64,000 nucleotides of DNA from CAVZCK01 sp963773735 (GCA_963773735.1 CAVZCK010000026.1:7957-71956); one strand, 5' to 3'; shown: positions 10,122 to 18,328, counted from the first letter of the stretch. Numbers and translations are program-made. The notes: a model not told the origin generated them from the sequence alone.

Positions 10122-10790
10122 TCACCTATGGCAGATATTGCAGTTGATCAGCTTCGACGGCTGGATGCCGTAGGCCTTCATCATCAGCTCGCCATATTGC
10201 CTGTGCTTTTCCGGGGCCTTGTCCCAATCCGACCAGTCCATCCGCGTTACCTGCTCTGGCGGGCGCAGATGCGGAGCTGGATTGCGGTGGCAATCGAGGC
10301 ACCATTGCATCTGGAAAGGCTGTGCACGCATCATCAGCGGCATTTTGTCTACCCGGCCGTGGCAGGTGACGCAGGGGACGCCGCGCGCGACATGGATCGA
10401 GTGATTGAAATAGACATAATCCGGCACGCGGGCGACGCGCTGCCATTCGAGCGGATTGCCCGATGCGAGGCTTTGCCGCACCGGCGCCAGCATCGGCGCT
10501 CCGGTCCAGATCTGCGAATGGCAGCTCATGCAGATATGGGTGGCGGGAAGTCCGGCCCTGGCGCTCGTCTCGACGGAGGTGTGGCAATAGCGGCAATCGA
10601 TCCCGAGTCCGCCCACATGATGCTCATGGCTGAAAGGGACCGGCTGGTTCCGCACCCAGCCCACCAGGGTGGCATAACTCGAATCCATATAGCCTCCAAT
10701 AAGGAGCACGGAAGCCAGTCCGAGCAGAACAAAGAGGAGCAGCGCGGCCCGAAGTCTCGTGTCTGCCGATGCCGTGAAAATCTGCGGCAT
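10122..10790 (-). CDS. actA: Alternative complex III pentahaem cytochrome c subunit ActA
   Basis: A 222-residue protein with an N-terminal membrane anchor (about residues 13-34) and exactly five c-type haem motifs in order: CRYCH, CMSCH, CVTCH, CLDCH and CNICH, the last almost at the C-terminus. Five haems is the diagnostic number for ActA. It is the first gene of the minus-strand act operon, four bases upstream of actB, and is the electron wire from the ActB iron-sulfur centres towards ActE or an oxidase. Confidence 0.95.
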   Translation of the reverse strand: MPQIFTASADTRLRAALLLFVLLGLASVLLIGGYMDSSYATLVGWVRNQPVPFSHEHHVGGLGIDCRYCHTSVETSARAGLPATHICMSCHSQIWTGAPMLAPVRQSLASGNPLEWQRVARVPDYVYFNHSIHVARGVPCVTCHGRVDKMPLMMRAQPFQMQWCLDCHRNPAPHLRPPEQVTRMDWSDWDKAPEKHRQYGELMMKAYGIQPSKLINCNICHR

Positions 10791-11041
10791 GAGGATCTCG
10801 GTGGTGGGTCTGGCCTACTAACGATTTAGTCCGCCGATAGTTTCGGATCGCCCAAAGCTGTTGCTGACTTGCGGCCGAGATTACGCCGCGTGATCCGCAT
10901 TGCCAAGAAGCGCGGAACAGAAACGCAGCCAGAACACTTCAACCAAAGATCCTGCTCGTGTGCGTCCGACCCATCATCGCCGTCCTCCGCGCGAGTCACC
11001 CCGCACCATGTTCTTGCCACGGTCCTTTCAGGAGGACGAAT

Positions 11042-11345
11042 ATGGACAAATTCTATGCACATTCTTCTCGCTCGGGCGTCTGGGCCGTCCGCGCGCTCGG
11101 CTGGATCATTACGCTGATCGGCGTGATTCTGCTGGTCGGCGGCGTCTGGCTCGTCAGCCTTGGCGGCTCGGCCTATTATCTCGTCGCCGGAGCGGCGCTT
11201 ATCGCCTCCGGCGCTCTCATCGCCATGCAGCGGACCTCGGGAGGCGGGCGGCAAGCAATATGTGGTGATCATGGCCGGAGGTCATCATTTCATGCAGACG
11301 CCGATCAGCGACGCGCTGGTCGCCTATGCGCTGCCATCCGGCTGA
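11042..11345 (+). pseudogene. Relic of a membrane-bound PQQ-dependent dehydrogenase (both ends, middle deleted)
   Basis: A strong ribosome-binding site (AGGAGGA) precedes the ATG at 11042. The first 67 codons encode a start typical of the glucose/quinate/shikimate PQQ dehydrogenases: two membrane helices with LVGGVWLVSLGGSAYYLVAG. Immediately after MQRTS, in another frame, the sequence becomes GGKQYVVIMAGGHHF followed by DALVAYALPSG and a stop at 11343, which matches the C-terminus of the same family. Full-length members are near 800 residues, so about 2 kb of the catalytic beta-propeller is missing. A fused short peptide is unlikely to have any activity. Confidence 0.75.
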
Positions 11346-11728
11346 TGGCCGCGGACAGGCACCCAGCCGGCCGCTCCACCCAATCGAGTATCTGCATGAC
11401 CTCTTCTCTTGGCGGTGCGCGGATCGATGACGCGGGGATTAATCAGCCAACGGATCAGATTGTTTGGATTGTTGACGGCCGCGCCGCCGATATAGAGGCG
11501 GCCCGCAAGACCCACAAGCGACGGGCCGAGCTGCCCGCGTGCGCCTGGCACCCCAGCTATGATATGGCAGCCGGCGCAGCCATAGCGGATCATCAGGCCG
11601 GGCGCCGGGACGGCATCCACCCACGCGCAGGCAGCTTCTCGGCCAAAGATATCGAGAGCGGCTGGCGAGCGCGACGCCGAACTAGCGCAAACGCGATCCG
11701 CCTCGACAACGGATCGCGGCCGGATCAC
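11324..11728 (-). pseudogene. Cytochrome c family protein, partial or decayed
   Basis: The minus strand encodes a haem motif in YGCAGCHIIAGVPGARGQLG followed by a helix-like stretch LIRWLINPRVIDPRTA. This pattern is seen in small cytochrome c domains accompanying oxidases and dehydrogenases. After DPRTA the expected methionine-bearing end and final helix are not found in any one frame, and the N-terminal 50 residues do not look like a signal peptide in this frame. It is tail-to-tail with the dehydrogenase relic, overlapping it by 22 bases, and is probably also a remnant. Confidence 0.55.
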
Positions 11729-11849
11729 AGCCGATCACGCATTGGCGACGAGCCCTTAAACACCGGGGAAGGCGATCTATCTTTCCAGCTCGGATGCTCA
11801 AGCAGCGTCCGAAAAAAATAGAGATTGAAATCTCGAACAGGAGATCATC

Positions 11850-12032
11850 ATGAGCACATTCATCCGTTCAGCACTCGTTGCAGCGGCTCTTCTGACCAGC
11901 GCTTCCGCCACAATGGCGGCATCTCGCATCTACTCGGTCCCGGATCTATCGGATCAATTCAGCGGATATACCCCAAACAGCCCTGAAGGCATCAAGGCGT
12001 TCTGGGAGTATGAGGCCCGCAACGGAGACTAA
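11850..12032 (+). CDS. Small exported protein of unknown function
   Basis: Encodes 60 residues beginning MSTFIRSALV, with a clear Sec signal peptide (cleavage likely after ATMAA near residue 24) and a short mature part ending FWEYEARNGD. A ribosome-binding site (CAGGAGA) lies eight bases before the ATG. The mature peptide has no Cys or known motif. A perfect hairpin follows at once. Short exported peptides of this look occur in rhizobial relatives, but I cannot assign a role. Confidence 0.7.
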   Translation: MSTFIRSALVAAALLTSASATMAASRIYSVPDLSDQFSGYTPNSPEGIKAFWEYEARNGD

Positions 12033-12040
12033 TTGCGGCA

Positions 12041-12064
12041 GGCCGGTCCCATTTGGGACCGGCC
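12041..12064 (+). terminator. Perfect hairpin after the small exported gene
   Basis: GGCCGGTCCC and GGGACCGGCC form a perfect 10-bp stem with a four-base loop (ATTT), nine bases after the stop at 12032. There is no T run, so termination, if any, may be weak or Rho-assisted. Confidence 0.65.
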
Positions 12065-12257
12065 TCGATCGATTCACTCCCCGCACGCTCGGGCGAAACC
12101 CTCGCCGTCAACCCGTTGATTTCGCGACTTTCTGCCAAAAAGCCCACCTAGCTCATTGGTTGCGGCGGGCGCTCGCGCGTAAGCGATCGTCTTGCCGTGC
12201 CGGAAGCGGCTGATTATCTGAAGACTGCCGGCTGTTCTCTGCGGGCGTGTGGGAGCG

Positions 12258-13433
12258 ATGTTGGACGGTATGGTGCCAACATCGGCAGTCGGTGTTTCCG
12301 GAACGATGATCGTCACATTGGCGAAAAAGAACTTATTGCATGACCCCGTCCGCCTTGCCGTTACGGTGGCGGGCATTGCGTTTTCGGTTGTTCTGATTGC
12401 TGTGCAGGCCGGACTTTTTCTCGGTTTTGAGCAAATGGTTTCAGTTGTGATCGATCATATCGCCGCCGACATCATCATCATGCCGAAAGCAACCAAAAAT
12501 TTTGACGATGTGTCGGTCTTATCTGGCGAGGAACGATATCAGGCGTTGGGCGTTCCTGGGGTTAAGCGCGTCGAGCGGTTGGTCGTCACGGGCGCAGAGT
12601 GGCGCAAGCCTGACGGCGGCACGCGATCGGTAATGCTGCTCGGATCGGATCCGAGGACTGGGGATTTGGCTCCCTGGAACATCTCGCAGGCCGACGCCAA
12701 GCGGCTCACCACGCCGGGGTCGGTTATCGTTGATACAACCTACGCTGATGATTTAGGCGTGCTTCAACGGGGAGACGTCGCACAAATCGATGGGCAGCCT
12801 GCCCGTGTGGTCGGCTTCACGAGAGGCATTCGTTCATTCACAACCGTGCCCTATGTCTTTACAGCATTGGATCAGGCGCAAACCTATCAAAATTCGACAG
12901 GTGACAGGGTTGCGTATCTCTTGGTCACTGTCTCCCCGGGCGCCGATATCGAGGCGGTTCGAAGCGAGCTCGCTGCGCGGGTCCCGGCTGCCAAGGTCAT
13001 GACTTTGAGTGCATTTCGTGAGCAAAATTTTCATTACTGGCTTTTCACGACCGGAGCAGGCGGTGCTTTGCTCGTAGGTGTGCTTATTGGGCTCCTGGTT
13101 GGCTGTGCCATCGTCGGACAAACCTTATTTGCCACGACCAAGGATCATTTGCCCGAATTCGCCACCTTAAGGGCTCTTGGGGCTCGTTCGCGGCTCATTC
13201 AGGAGGTTATTTTGTGGCAGGCTGCGATGAGTGGCATTGCCGGCTACATTGTCGGAGCCGTGATCGTGACGCTGGTTGTTGCAGTAACCCAAGCCACGGC
13301 GATGAGTATCGTTATGACGCCACTGATGGCCGCGGCGCTGTTTTTGGTTACGCTTGTGATGTGTGCGGTCGCTGCCCAAGCCGCAATTCTCAAAGTTAAC
13401 AAAATCGACCCAGCTACTGTGTTCGCACGATGA
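12258..13433 (+). CDS. ABC exporter permease, DevC/MacB-like (FtsX domain)
   Basis: About 391 residues. One N-terminal helix (LAVTVAGIAFSVVLIAVQAG) is followed by a periplasmic domain of about 220 residues and three C-terminal helices with the FtsX-type signature LPEFATLRALGARSRLIQEV. This is the MacB/DevC architecture, which works with a periplasmic adaptor rather than moving substrate through the membrane itself. The ATG at 12258 has GGGAG just upstream; an ATG at 12306 (MIVTLAKKN) would match the usual family start better. The stop overlaps the start of the ATPase gene. Substrate unknown. Confidence 0.88.
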   Translation: MLDGMVPTSAVGVSGTMIVTLAKKNLLHDPVRLAVTVAGIAFSVVLIAVQAGLFLGFEQMVSVVIDHIAADIIIMPKATKNFDDVSVLSGEERYQALGVPGVKRVERLVVTGAEWRKPDGGTRSVMLLGSDPRTGDLAPWNISQADAKRLTTPGSVIVDTTYADDLGVLQRGDVAQIDGQPARVVGFTRGIRSFTTVPYVFTALDQAQTYQNSTGDRVAYLLVTVSPGADIEAVRSELAARVPAAKVMTLSAFREQNFHYWLFTTGAGGALLVGVLIGLLVGCAIVGQTLFATTKDHLPEFATLRALGARSRLIQEVILWQAAMSGIAGYIVGAVIVTLVVAVTQATAMSIVMTPLMAAALFLVTLVMCAVAAQAAILKVNKIDPATVFAR

Positions 13434-14296
13434 ATGCGAGAATTGCAATCGAGGCCAAACATGTCTCGAAGACATTTGGTCGGGGCCCGCGCGAGGTCCG
13501 CGCTTTGTCTGATGTCACCATCAAGATTCATCGAGGCGAGCTGACGTTGTTGATGGGACCTTCGGGCAGCGGCAAGACGACGCTTTTGTCGATCCTTGGT
13601 TGTATTCTTAATGCGACCGCTGGGGAGGTAAGCGTTGCAGGGAGCCCTATCGGGGCACTTAACGCCGAACGCCTTGCGGCTCTGCGCCGGCAGCATCTGG
13701 GTTTCGTCTTTCAATCCTACAACCTTTTTCCCACGTTGACCGCGAGCGAAAATATTCTGCTGGCGCTTAAAGTTCGGGGCTTGCAGGGAAATGAAGCGGA
13801 ACGAGTCGCTGCGAGTACGCTTGCCGAAGTGGGGCTAAGCGGGAAGCACAGCGCCAATCCCGGTACATTGAGCGGCGGCGAGCAGCAACGTTTGGCTATC
13901 GCACGCGCTCTCGCTGGAGACCCGACCATTCTCCTTGCGGACGAACCGACCGCCGCACTCGATACGGAAAACGGAGGAGCCGTCATGGGCCTGCTGGCCG
14001 GCGTCGCAAAAAACGGCGACAGAGCGGTCTTCGCGGTTACACATGATCCTCGCACGATCAGTTACGCAGATCGCATTATCGAGATCCTGGATGGCCGTAT
14101 TGTGGGGATTCGAGACCCGATCCAAGCGCGCCATCTCCGGTTTCCAGCAAACAGGTGGCCGATACTGGGCACGAAAAAGGGAGGAGCCTATATGGGCACG
14201 CTGGCCGCGGCCGCAAAAAGAAACGGCGATAGAGCGGTCCTAATGCATCGATCCAAACGGAGGCTACGGCCGGAGTTTGGAAAAATTGATGCGTAA
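13430..14296 (+). CDS. ABC exporter ATPase, DevA/LolD-like, with a duplicated C-terminal tail
   Basis: A 288-residue ATPase with Walker A GPSGSGKTT (about residues 43-51), Q-loop VFQSYNLFP, signature LSGGEQQR, Walker B ILLADEPTA and H-loop VTHDP. The core ends near residue 235 (RIVGIRDPIQ), the usual size of DevA/LolD proteins. The remaining 50 residues are abnormal: GGAYMGTLAAAAKRNGDRAV near the end repeats GGAVMGLLAGVAKNGDRAV from residues 182-200, so the tail comes from a decayed duplication of the gene's own 3' region. It overlaps the permease gene by four bases. Confidence 0.9.
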   Translation: MNARIAIEAKHVSKTFGRGPREVRALSDVTIKIHRGELTLLMGPSGSGKTTLLSILGCILNATAGEVSVAGSPIGALNAERLAALRRQHLGFVFQSYNLFPTLTASENILLALKVRGLQGNEAERVAASTLAEVGLSGKHSANPGTLSGGEQQRLAIARALAGDPTILLADEPTAALDTENGGAVMGLLAGVAKNGDRAVFAVTHDPRTISYADRIIEILDGRIVGIRDPIQARHLRFPANRWPILGTKKGGAYMGTLAAAAKRNGDRAVLMHRSKRRLRPEFGKIDA

Positions 14297-14374
14297 GCAA
14301 AAAGCTAGTGCGCGGACGCATGCACGAAGTGGATGCGTCAGTGCACTAGTGGTCCGTTTCCGGCAAACAGGTGG
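13967..14374 (+). repeat. Decayed tandem duplication of about 210 bp at the end of the ATPase gene
   Basis: Bases 13967-14029 recur at 14173-14239 (clearly similar, with a small insertion in the A run). Bases 14138-14158 recur at 14354-14374 (19 of 21 identical). The offsets, 206 and 216 bp, are nearly equal, so these look like two ends of one duplicated unit whose middle has diverged. The second unit carries the ATPase tail, an intergenic hairpin and the spacer before the fusion-protein gene. Confidence 0.6.
14305..14349 (+). terminator. Long imperfect hairpin between the ATPase and fusion-protein genes
   Basis: Two 21-base arms (14305-14325 and 14329-14349) pair at 18 of 21 positions around a GAA loop. 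No T run follows. It sits inside an operon, so it could be an attenuator, an RNA-stability element or a relic palindrome rather than a true terminator. Confidence 0.5.
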
Positions 14375-14377
14375 TTG

Positions 14378-15424
14378 ATGGGTAAACCAATGCAGATAAC
14401 GATTCGTCGGCTGGTCGCGGTCACGGTGGCCTTGGCTGCGGGCGTTATGATCTGGGTAGCCTGGATCAGGCCTGAGCCGGCCCCGCCCGCAAAGGCCAGC
14501 CAAAGCCGGGAGTGGAGAACCGCGGCGCCTGGGATCATTGAGGCGCGCGTCGCGGAAGTCCGGCTTTCGGCGGCTATTCAAGCGCGGATCGTCAACATTC
14601 CTGTCAAACCAGGGGATCACGTCGCTGAGGGTGATTTACTCGTTCAGCTTAACGACCAGGAAGAGACCGCGCGCGTGCAGATGGCGGAAGCCAACGTGGC
14701 ACTCAAGAAATTAGAGCGCGACAGCGCCGCCAAGAGCGAAGATTCGACAGCACGGCGTCAGGCGGAAGACGCGGTGGCAAAGGCCGAAGGGGCTCTTCGG
14801 GACCGCCAAGCCGAGTACGATGCATTAGCCGCCGCTCCGCGCAACTCCCCCGACGGCGATAAGAAGCTTGCGGCAGCCCGTGCGGCCATGACAAGTGCGC
14901 AAGCGGCACTGCAAAAAGAAAAGCAGGCCTTATCAACTCTGATCAGCAAGGTTCCTGTCACAGCATTGAGCCGTGCGGACGCGGTGCTTGCCGTTGCAAA
15001 AGCGGAACTCTCATTGGCTCAAGCCGCGCTCTCCAAGACGCGCATCAGGGCCCCGTTCACAGGCACGGTGCTCAAGCTGCTTAAAACACGTGGCGAAATG
15101 GCCAGCCCATCGGCTGAAGATGCGGTCCTCATATTCGGCGACCAGTCCCAACTCCGCGTTCGTGCAGAATTAAGCGAACTCGATATCGGGCGCGTCAAAG
15201 TTCAAGACCGGGTCTCCGTCGTCAGTGATGCCGCAAACAGCCAGCCGCTTGCTGGACACGTGGTCAGCATTTCAAGTTCGCTCGGGCCTCGCCGGATCGG
15301 CGCCAGCAGCACTGGCGGGCCGCTTTGGCCAAATGTGCGGGAGGTCATCATCGAATTGGACGACACCACTTCGCTTATCCCTGGACTTCACGTCGATGTT
15401 TTTTTCGGACCGAATCTGTCCTGA
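14378..15424 (+). CDS. Membrane-fusion (HlyD/DevB-like) subunit of the ABC exporter
   Basis: About 348 residues from the ATG at 14378 (MGKPMQITIRRL). One N-terminal helix is followed by a biotinyl-lipoyl-like half (VNIPVKPGDHVAEGDLLVQL), a long Ala/Lys/Glu-rich coiled-coil hairpin (about residues 90-210), the second lipoyl half (TRIRAPFTGTVLKLL) and a beta-barrel region ending GLHVDVFFGPN. This adaptor would bridge the inner-membrane permease and an outer-membrane channel. No TolC gene is nearby. With the two preceding genes it completes a DevABC-type exporter. Confidence 0.9.
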   Translation: MGKPMQITIRRLVAVTVALAAGVMIWVAWIRPEPAPPAKASQSREWRTAAPGIIEARVAEVRLSAAIQARIVNIPVKPGDHVAEGDLLVQLNDQEETARVQMAEANVALKKLERDSAAKSEDSTARRQAEDAVAKAEGALRDRQAEYDALAAAPRNSPDGDKKLAAARAAMTSAQAALQKEKQALSTLISKVPVTALSRADAVLAVAKAELSLAQAALSKTRIRAPFTGTVLKLLKTRGEMASPSAEDAVLIFGDQSQLRVRAELSELDIGRVKVQDRVSVVSDAANSQPLAGHVVSISSSLGPRRIGASSTGGPLWPNVREVIIELDDTTSLIPGLHVDVFFGPNLS

Positions 15425-15645
15425 TCGATACGTATGCAGGACAGGGCAGGCCTGTGTCGCGATCGCAGTGCCCCAGAACGGGTCTCTGACGGATAGCAAT
15501 TCTGCCAGCGGCTGGAAATGCAACCGCGGATACCGGGCCGACGGAGGCGGCTTGCGTTGCCGTAAAAGTGCCGGAGACCGCAAGACCGGCATCTGATTTG
15601 CTGCTTGGAAGCATGCCTGGTCTTGGGGATCCGTCCTCTCCGTAG
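15425..15645 (+). pseudogene. Fragment of a Cys-rich repeat protein (CNRGY-type repeat)
   Basis: Reading on from the end of the fusion-protein gene in another frame gives ACVAIAVPQNG, then SGWKCNRGYRADGG and, after removing one base near 15560, ACVAVKVPETA with a stop at 15643. Alphaproteobacterial exported proteins carry tandem units of this type (VPxNAxL...GWxCNRGY...C). Only about one and a half units remain, without start or signal peptide, so this is probably a gene remnant. Confidence 0.4.
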
Positions 15646-15651
15646 ACTGCG

Positions 15652-15840
15652 CTAGGCCAGCTCACTTTCCCGGACGACGCGCTCAAAATTCTCATTGATG
15701 CATTTGATGCGATATTGCGGATCGTCACTGTCCGTAGGAAGCAGCCGCATCACCTTGCACTTGCCCGGCCGCGCTCCAGAACTCATGCGGTGCGGCGTAA
15801 AACTGAGAGCTTGGCCAATTTTAAATCGATGCTCTGACAT
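15652..15840 (-). CDS. Conserved small hypothetical protein
   Basis: Encodes 62 residues from the ATG at 15840 (MSEHRFKIGQALSFTPHR) to ERVVRESELA. Proteins of this pattern (FKIGQ...V..LLP...YRIK...ERV..ESEL) are frequent in Hyphomicrobiales as free-standing genes. The compact beta-rich sequence without signal peptide suggests a small cytoplasmic domain of SH3-like size; the function is unknown. Confidence 0.75.
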   Translation of the reverse strand: MSEHRFKIGQALSFTPHRMSSGARPGKCKVMRLLPTDSDDPQYRIKCINENFERVVRESELA

Positions 15841-16383
15841 GATGATCCTTGGTTCGCATGGTGCGCGCCCGCGCAATGGTGGAAACAGCAGCGGGCAACG
15901 ATAATGCCGTGAGGAATTTTCCAGACCGTCACGGACCGAGGGGACGGCGTTGCGGTCTCAACGGGCAAGGAATCTTATTGGCACCAGGCGCGGTGCAATC
16001 CCGCCGTTCAGCAACTTCATCTTACGGAATGAACTCTTCAATAATCGCACGGTCGCCGCCCTGGCGCCATAGAATTCGGGCCCGTCGCCTTTCGGGCTGG
16101 AATTTCGAGACCTGCCGATGATCACCGCTGTTGTGTCTCTTTTCCAGTGAAGATTGGGCAGATTCCCGGGTGCTTCAACGGTACCTCGCCAAGGTTCGGC
16201 TTGTCACCGGCGCTGTTAAGGACTAGATTGCGCCCTCGACTTTGGCCAGACGATGAGGCCGTTTCACTCTGGCATTGCCGGGTGCACGTTCAAACTCTTT
16301 CCAAACTTCGACTATGGCAGGCCTCCGGCCGTTCTCTTCACGCCGGTTGCCGATGTGTACTCCCGTCGTGAAAAGGCGATATT
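15841..16383. other. 543-bp stretch without a recognisable gene
   Basis: Short open frames here show no family resemblance. The right-hand part is the upstream region of the cold-shock gene and probably contains its promoter and leader. I see no clear sigma-70 boxes or riboswitch pattern. Confidence 0.5.
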
Positions 16384-16593
16384 ATGAATCAAGGTACCGT
16401 TAAGTTCTACAATGGCCAGAAGGGCTATGGCTTCATCCAACCGGATGCTGGTGGCAACGACGTGTTCGTGCATGCGACGGCGCTTGAGCGCGCCGGCATT
16501 AGCAATCTCTCAGAGGGTCAGAAGGTCAGCTTCGAGACCGAAAGAGATTCGCGGACCGGTAAGATTGCGGTCAGCACTCTGCAGCTTTCGTAG
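16384..16593 (+). CDS. Cold-shock domain protein (CspA family)
   Basis: A 69-residue single cold-shock domain that binds single-stranded nucleic acids. It has both RNA-binding motifs, KGYGFIQP (RNP1) and DVFVHATAL (RNP2), after a start of MNQGTVKFYNGQ. The length is usual for the family. A hairpin terminator follows. Such proteins act as RNA chaperones, but not all are cold-induced. Confidence 0.95.
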   Translation: MNQGTVKFYNGQKGYGFIQPDAGGNDVFVHATALERAGISNLSEGQKVSFETERDSRTGKIAVSTLQLS

Positions 16594-16638
16594 ATCTGGG
16601 AATCAAAGCGCGGTTTGCCAGACTGCGCGGATCATTGA

Positions 16639-16664
16639 GCCGCTCCCCGAGGGGGGCGGCTTTT
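16639..16664 (+). terminator. Rho-independent terminator after the cold-shock gene
   Basis: GCCGCTCCCC pairs with GGGGGGCGGC (one wobble) across a two-base gap and is followed by TTTT. It lies 45 bases after the stop codon. Confidence 0.8.
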
Positions 16665-16740
16665 CTCTGCCGCGGTTTGCTGTCGCTGCTGGCACGCAGC
16701 GGTCACGTGCGGCATCAAGCACAACCCGATCCCAGATGTT

Positions 16741-17568
16741 CTAAGACGTGCTCATTTCCGCCGCAGCCGCCTCTTCGGTCCACACGCGGAAGACCGACAA
16801 GGTGTTCGGACCGAAAACATGAGTGAGCGGAACGTCGGCGGCGTCGCGGCCATAGGCGATCAGGATCCGCCCAACCCGCGGCGCATTGTTGCGCGGATCG
16901 AATGTGCGCCATCCACCGCCGAGATAGACCTCCATCCAGGCGGCGAAATCCATCGGCTCATAGGGCGGCGGCAGCCCGATGTCGCTGACATAGCCCGTGC
17001 AATAGCGTGCAGGAATATTGAGGCACCGGCAGAATGTGATCGCCAGATGAGCGAAATCCCGGCACACACCGCGGCGCTCCGCGTAGGCCTCCGCGGCTGT
17101 TCTTGTTGCGCTGGCATGCGGATAGCCGAAGCCGATGTGATTGTGGACAAAATCGCAGACTGCCTGCACCCGCGGCCAGCCGAGCGGCGTATCCTTGAAA
17201 AGACGCCAAGCCTCATCGGACAGTCGGTCGGTCTCGCAATAGCGGCTCCCAAGCAGAAATTGCAGCGTTTCGGTCGGCAGTTGCTGAATCTGGTGCTGGG
17301 GGAGACCCGGCTTGGCGGTTTCGGGCTGCCCGATGTCCCGGATGACGGTGTCGGTGCCGAGCGTGAAACGGCCGGCCGGGGCAACGAGACGATTACACCA
17401 ATTGCCGAAGCTGTCGCGGTATCCTTCAATGGGCACCGCGGGAAACGTTCGCAGATGATCCGGGCGCTCAAGGTCGGAGACCCGCGAGAAGTGCACATTG
17501 AGGGTCGCGATGAGCGGCGTTGCCTGGGGAAACTCGAAGCTCAACTCGCAACCAACTTTGATACGCAT
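16741..17568 (-). CDS. Transglutaminase-like (cysteine protease-fold) protein
   Basis: Encodes 275 residues from the ATG at 17568 (MRIKVGCELSFEF). An N-terminal beta-rich region (to about residue 120) precedes a transglutaminase-like core with the catalytic Cys in RRGVCRDFAHLA and the Asp in WRTFDPRNN. The position normally held by the catalytic His (HAWxEVY) reads DFAAWMEVYL, with Ala instead of His. Some bacterial relatives also show Ala here, so this may be a subfamily trait and the activity is uncertain. These proteins are often found next to circularly permuted ATP-grasp genes, but none is present. Confidence 0.88.
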   Translation of the reverse strand: MRIKVGCELSFEFPQATPLIATLNVHFSRVSDLERPDHLRTFPAVPIEGYRDSFGNWCNRLVAPAGRFTLGTDTVIRDIGQPETAKPGLPQHQIQQLPTETLQFLLGSRYCETDRLSDEAWRLFKDTPLGWPRVQAVCDFVHNHIGFGYPHASATRTAAEAYAERRGVCRDFAHLAITFCRCLNIPARYCTGYVSDIGLPPPYEPMDFAAWMEVYLGGGWRTFDPRNNAPRVGRILIAYGRDAADVPLTHVFGPNTLSVFRVWTEEAAAAEMSTS

Positions 17569-17952
17569 GATTTTCCCAGCCTTCGGACCGGCGATGACCA
17601 GCTCCGATTGAAACAAGCATATGACACGGGCCGCCCGACATAGCCACGGATTGCTTGGCCCTGGTGGAGGTGAGAGGAGGAAAGGCCTCGAACCGGAACC
17701 AATGCGGCCAGAGTTGGCGTGGCGGCTACCCGCAAACCGGAATGGCGGGGGCGCGCGGATTTGAAACGGCCCCAGCGGCGCTTGCATGCGCCAAACAGCG
17801 AAAAATCTGGGCCGCTCCCCATATCGGGGAGAGAGTCTCTCACGGTGGCCTGATTTTGGCGAGCGTGAATATCGTGTCTGCGGCCTGATGGGCTCCTGGC
17901 GCCAGTGCGGCGTTGCCCGTTCGTTGCGCAACGCGGACAAAGGTAAGAGCTG
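17569..17952. other. Intergenic region, 384 bp, no gene seen
   Basis: It separates the divergent transglutaminase-like gene and the broken YkgJ-type gene. Open frames across it are continuations of neighbours and lack family features. Confidence 0.5.
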
Positions 17953-18328
17953 ATGAACGAAGACAGCGCGATGCGCCCGCCGAACAAGCGGAGCAGTCGC
18001 TCGCCAACGCGGTCGACTGTCGGACGTGCGGGGCATGCTGCTCGTTCTCGCGGGATTGGCCGCGCTTCACGCTCGAAACCGATGCCGACATCGATCTCAT
18101 TCCTCCGAATTCGTCGATGAGAAATTGGCGGCCATGCGCTGCAACGGTGACCGGTGCTCCGCCCTCATAGGGGAAGTTGGAATTTCGACTTCCTGTAGCG
18201 TCTATGACCTGCGGCCCGACGTCTGCCGTGCGTGCGAACCGGGCGATGACGCCTGCAGGATGGCGCGGCGGCATTTTCGCATCGACGCCGGTCGGCCCTG
18301 CTCAGTGATCAGTCCCGATGCGTGCTAA
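17953..18328 (+). pseudogene. YkgJ-type Cys-cluster protein, frame-broken
   Basis: Two adjacent frames together encode a YkgJ-family metal-chelating Cys-cluster protein: CRTCGACCSFSRDWPRF in one, and CSVYDLRPDVCRACEPGDD after a shift near 18110 in the other. The expected CxxCGxCC and the later Cys residues are all present. A second shift is needed to reach the ATG at 17953. The shift near 18110 needs one extra base (or two removed), unlike most breaks in this window, so real decay is possible. Confidence 0.6.
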
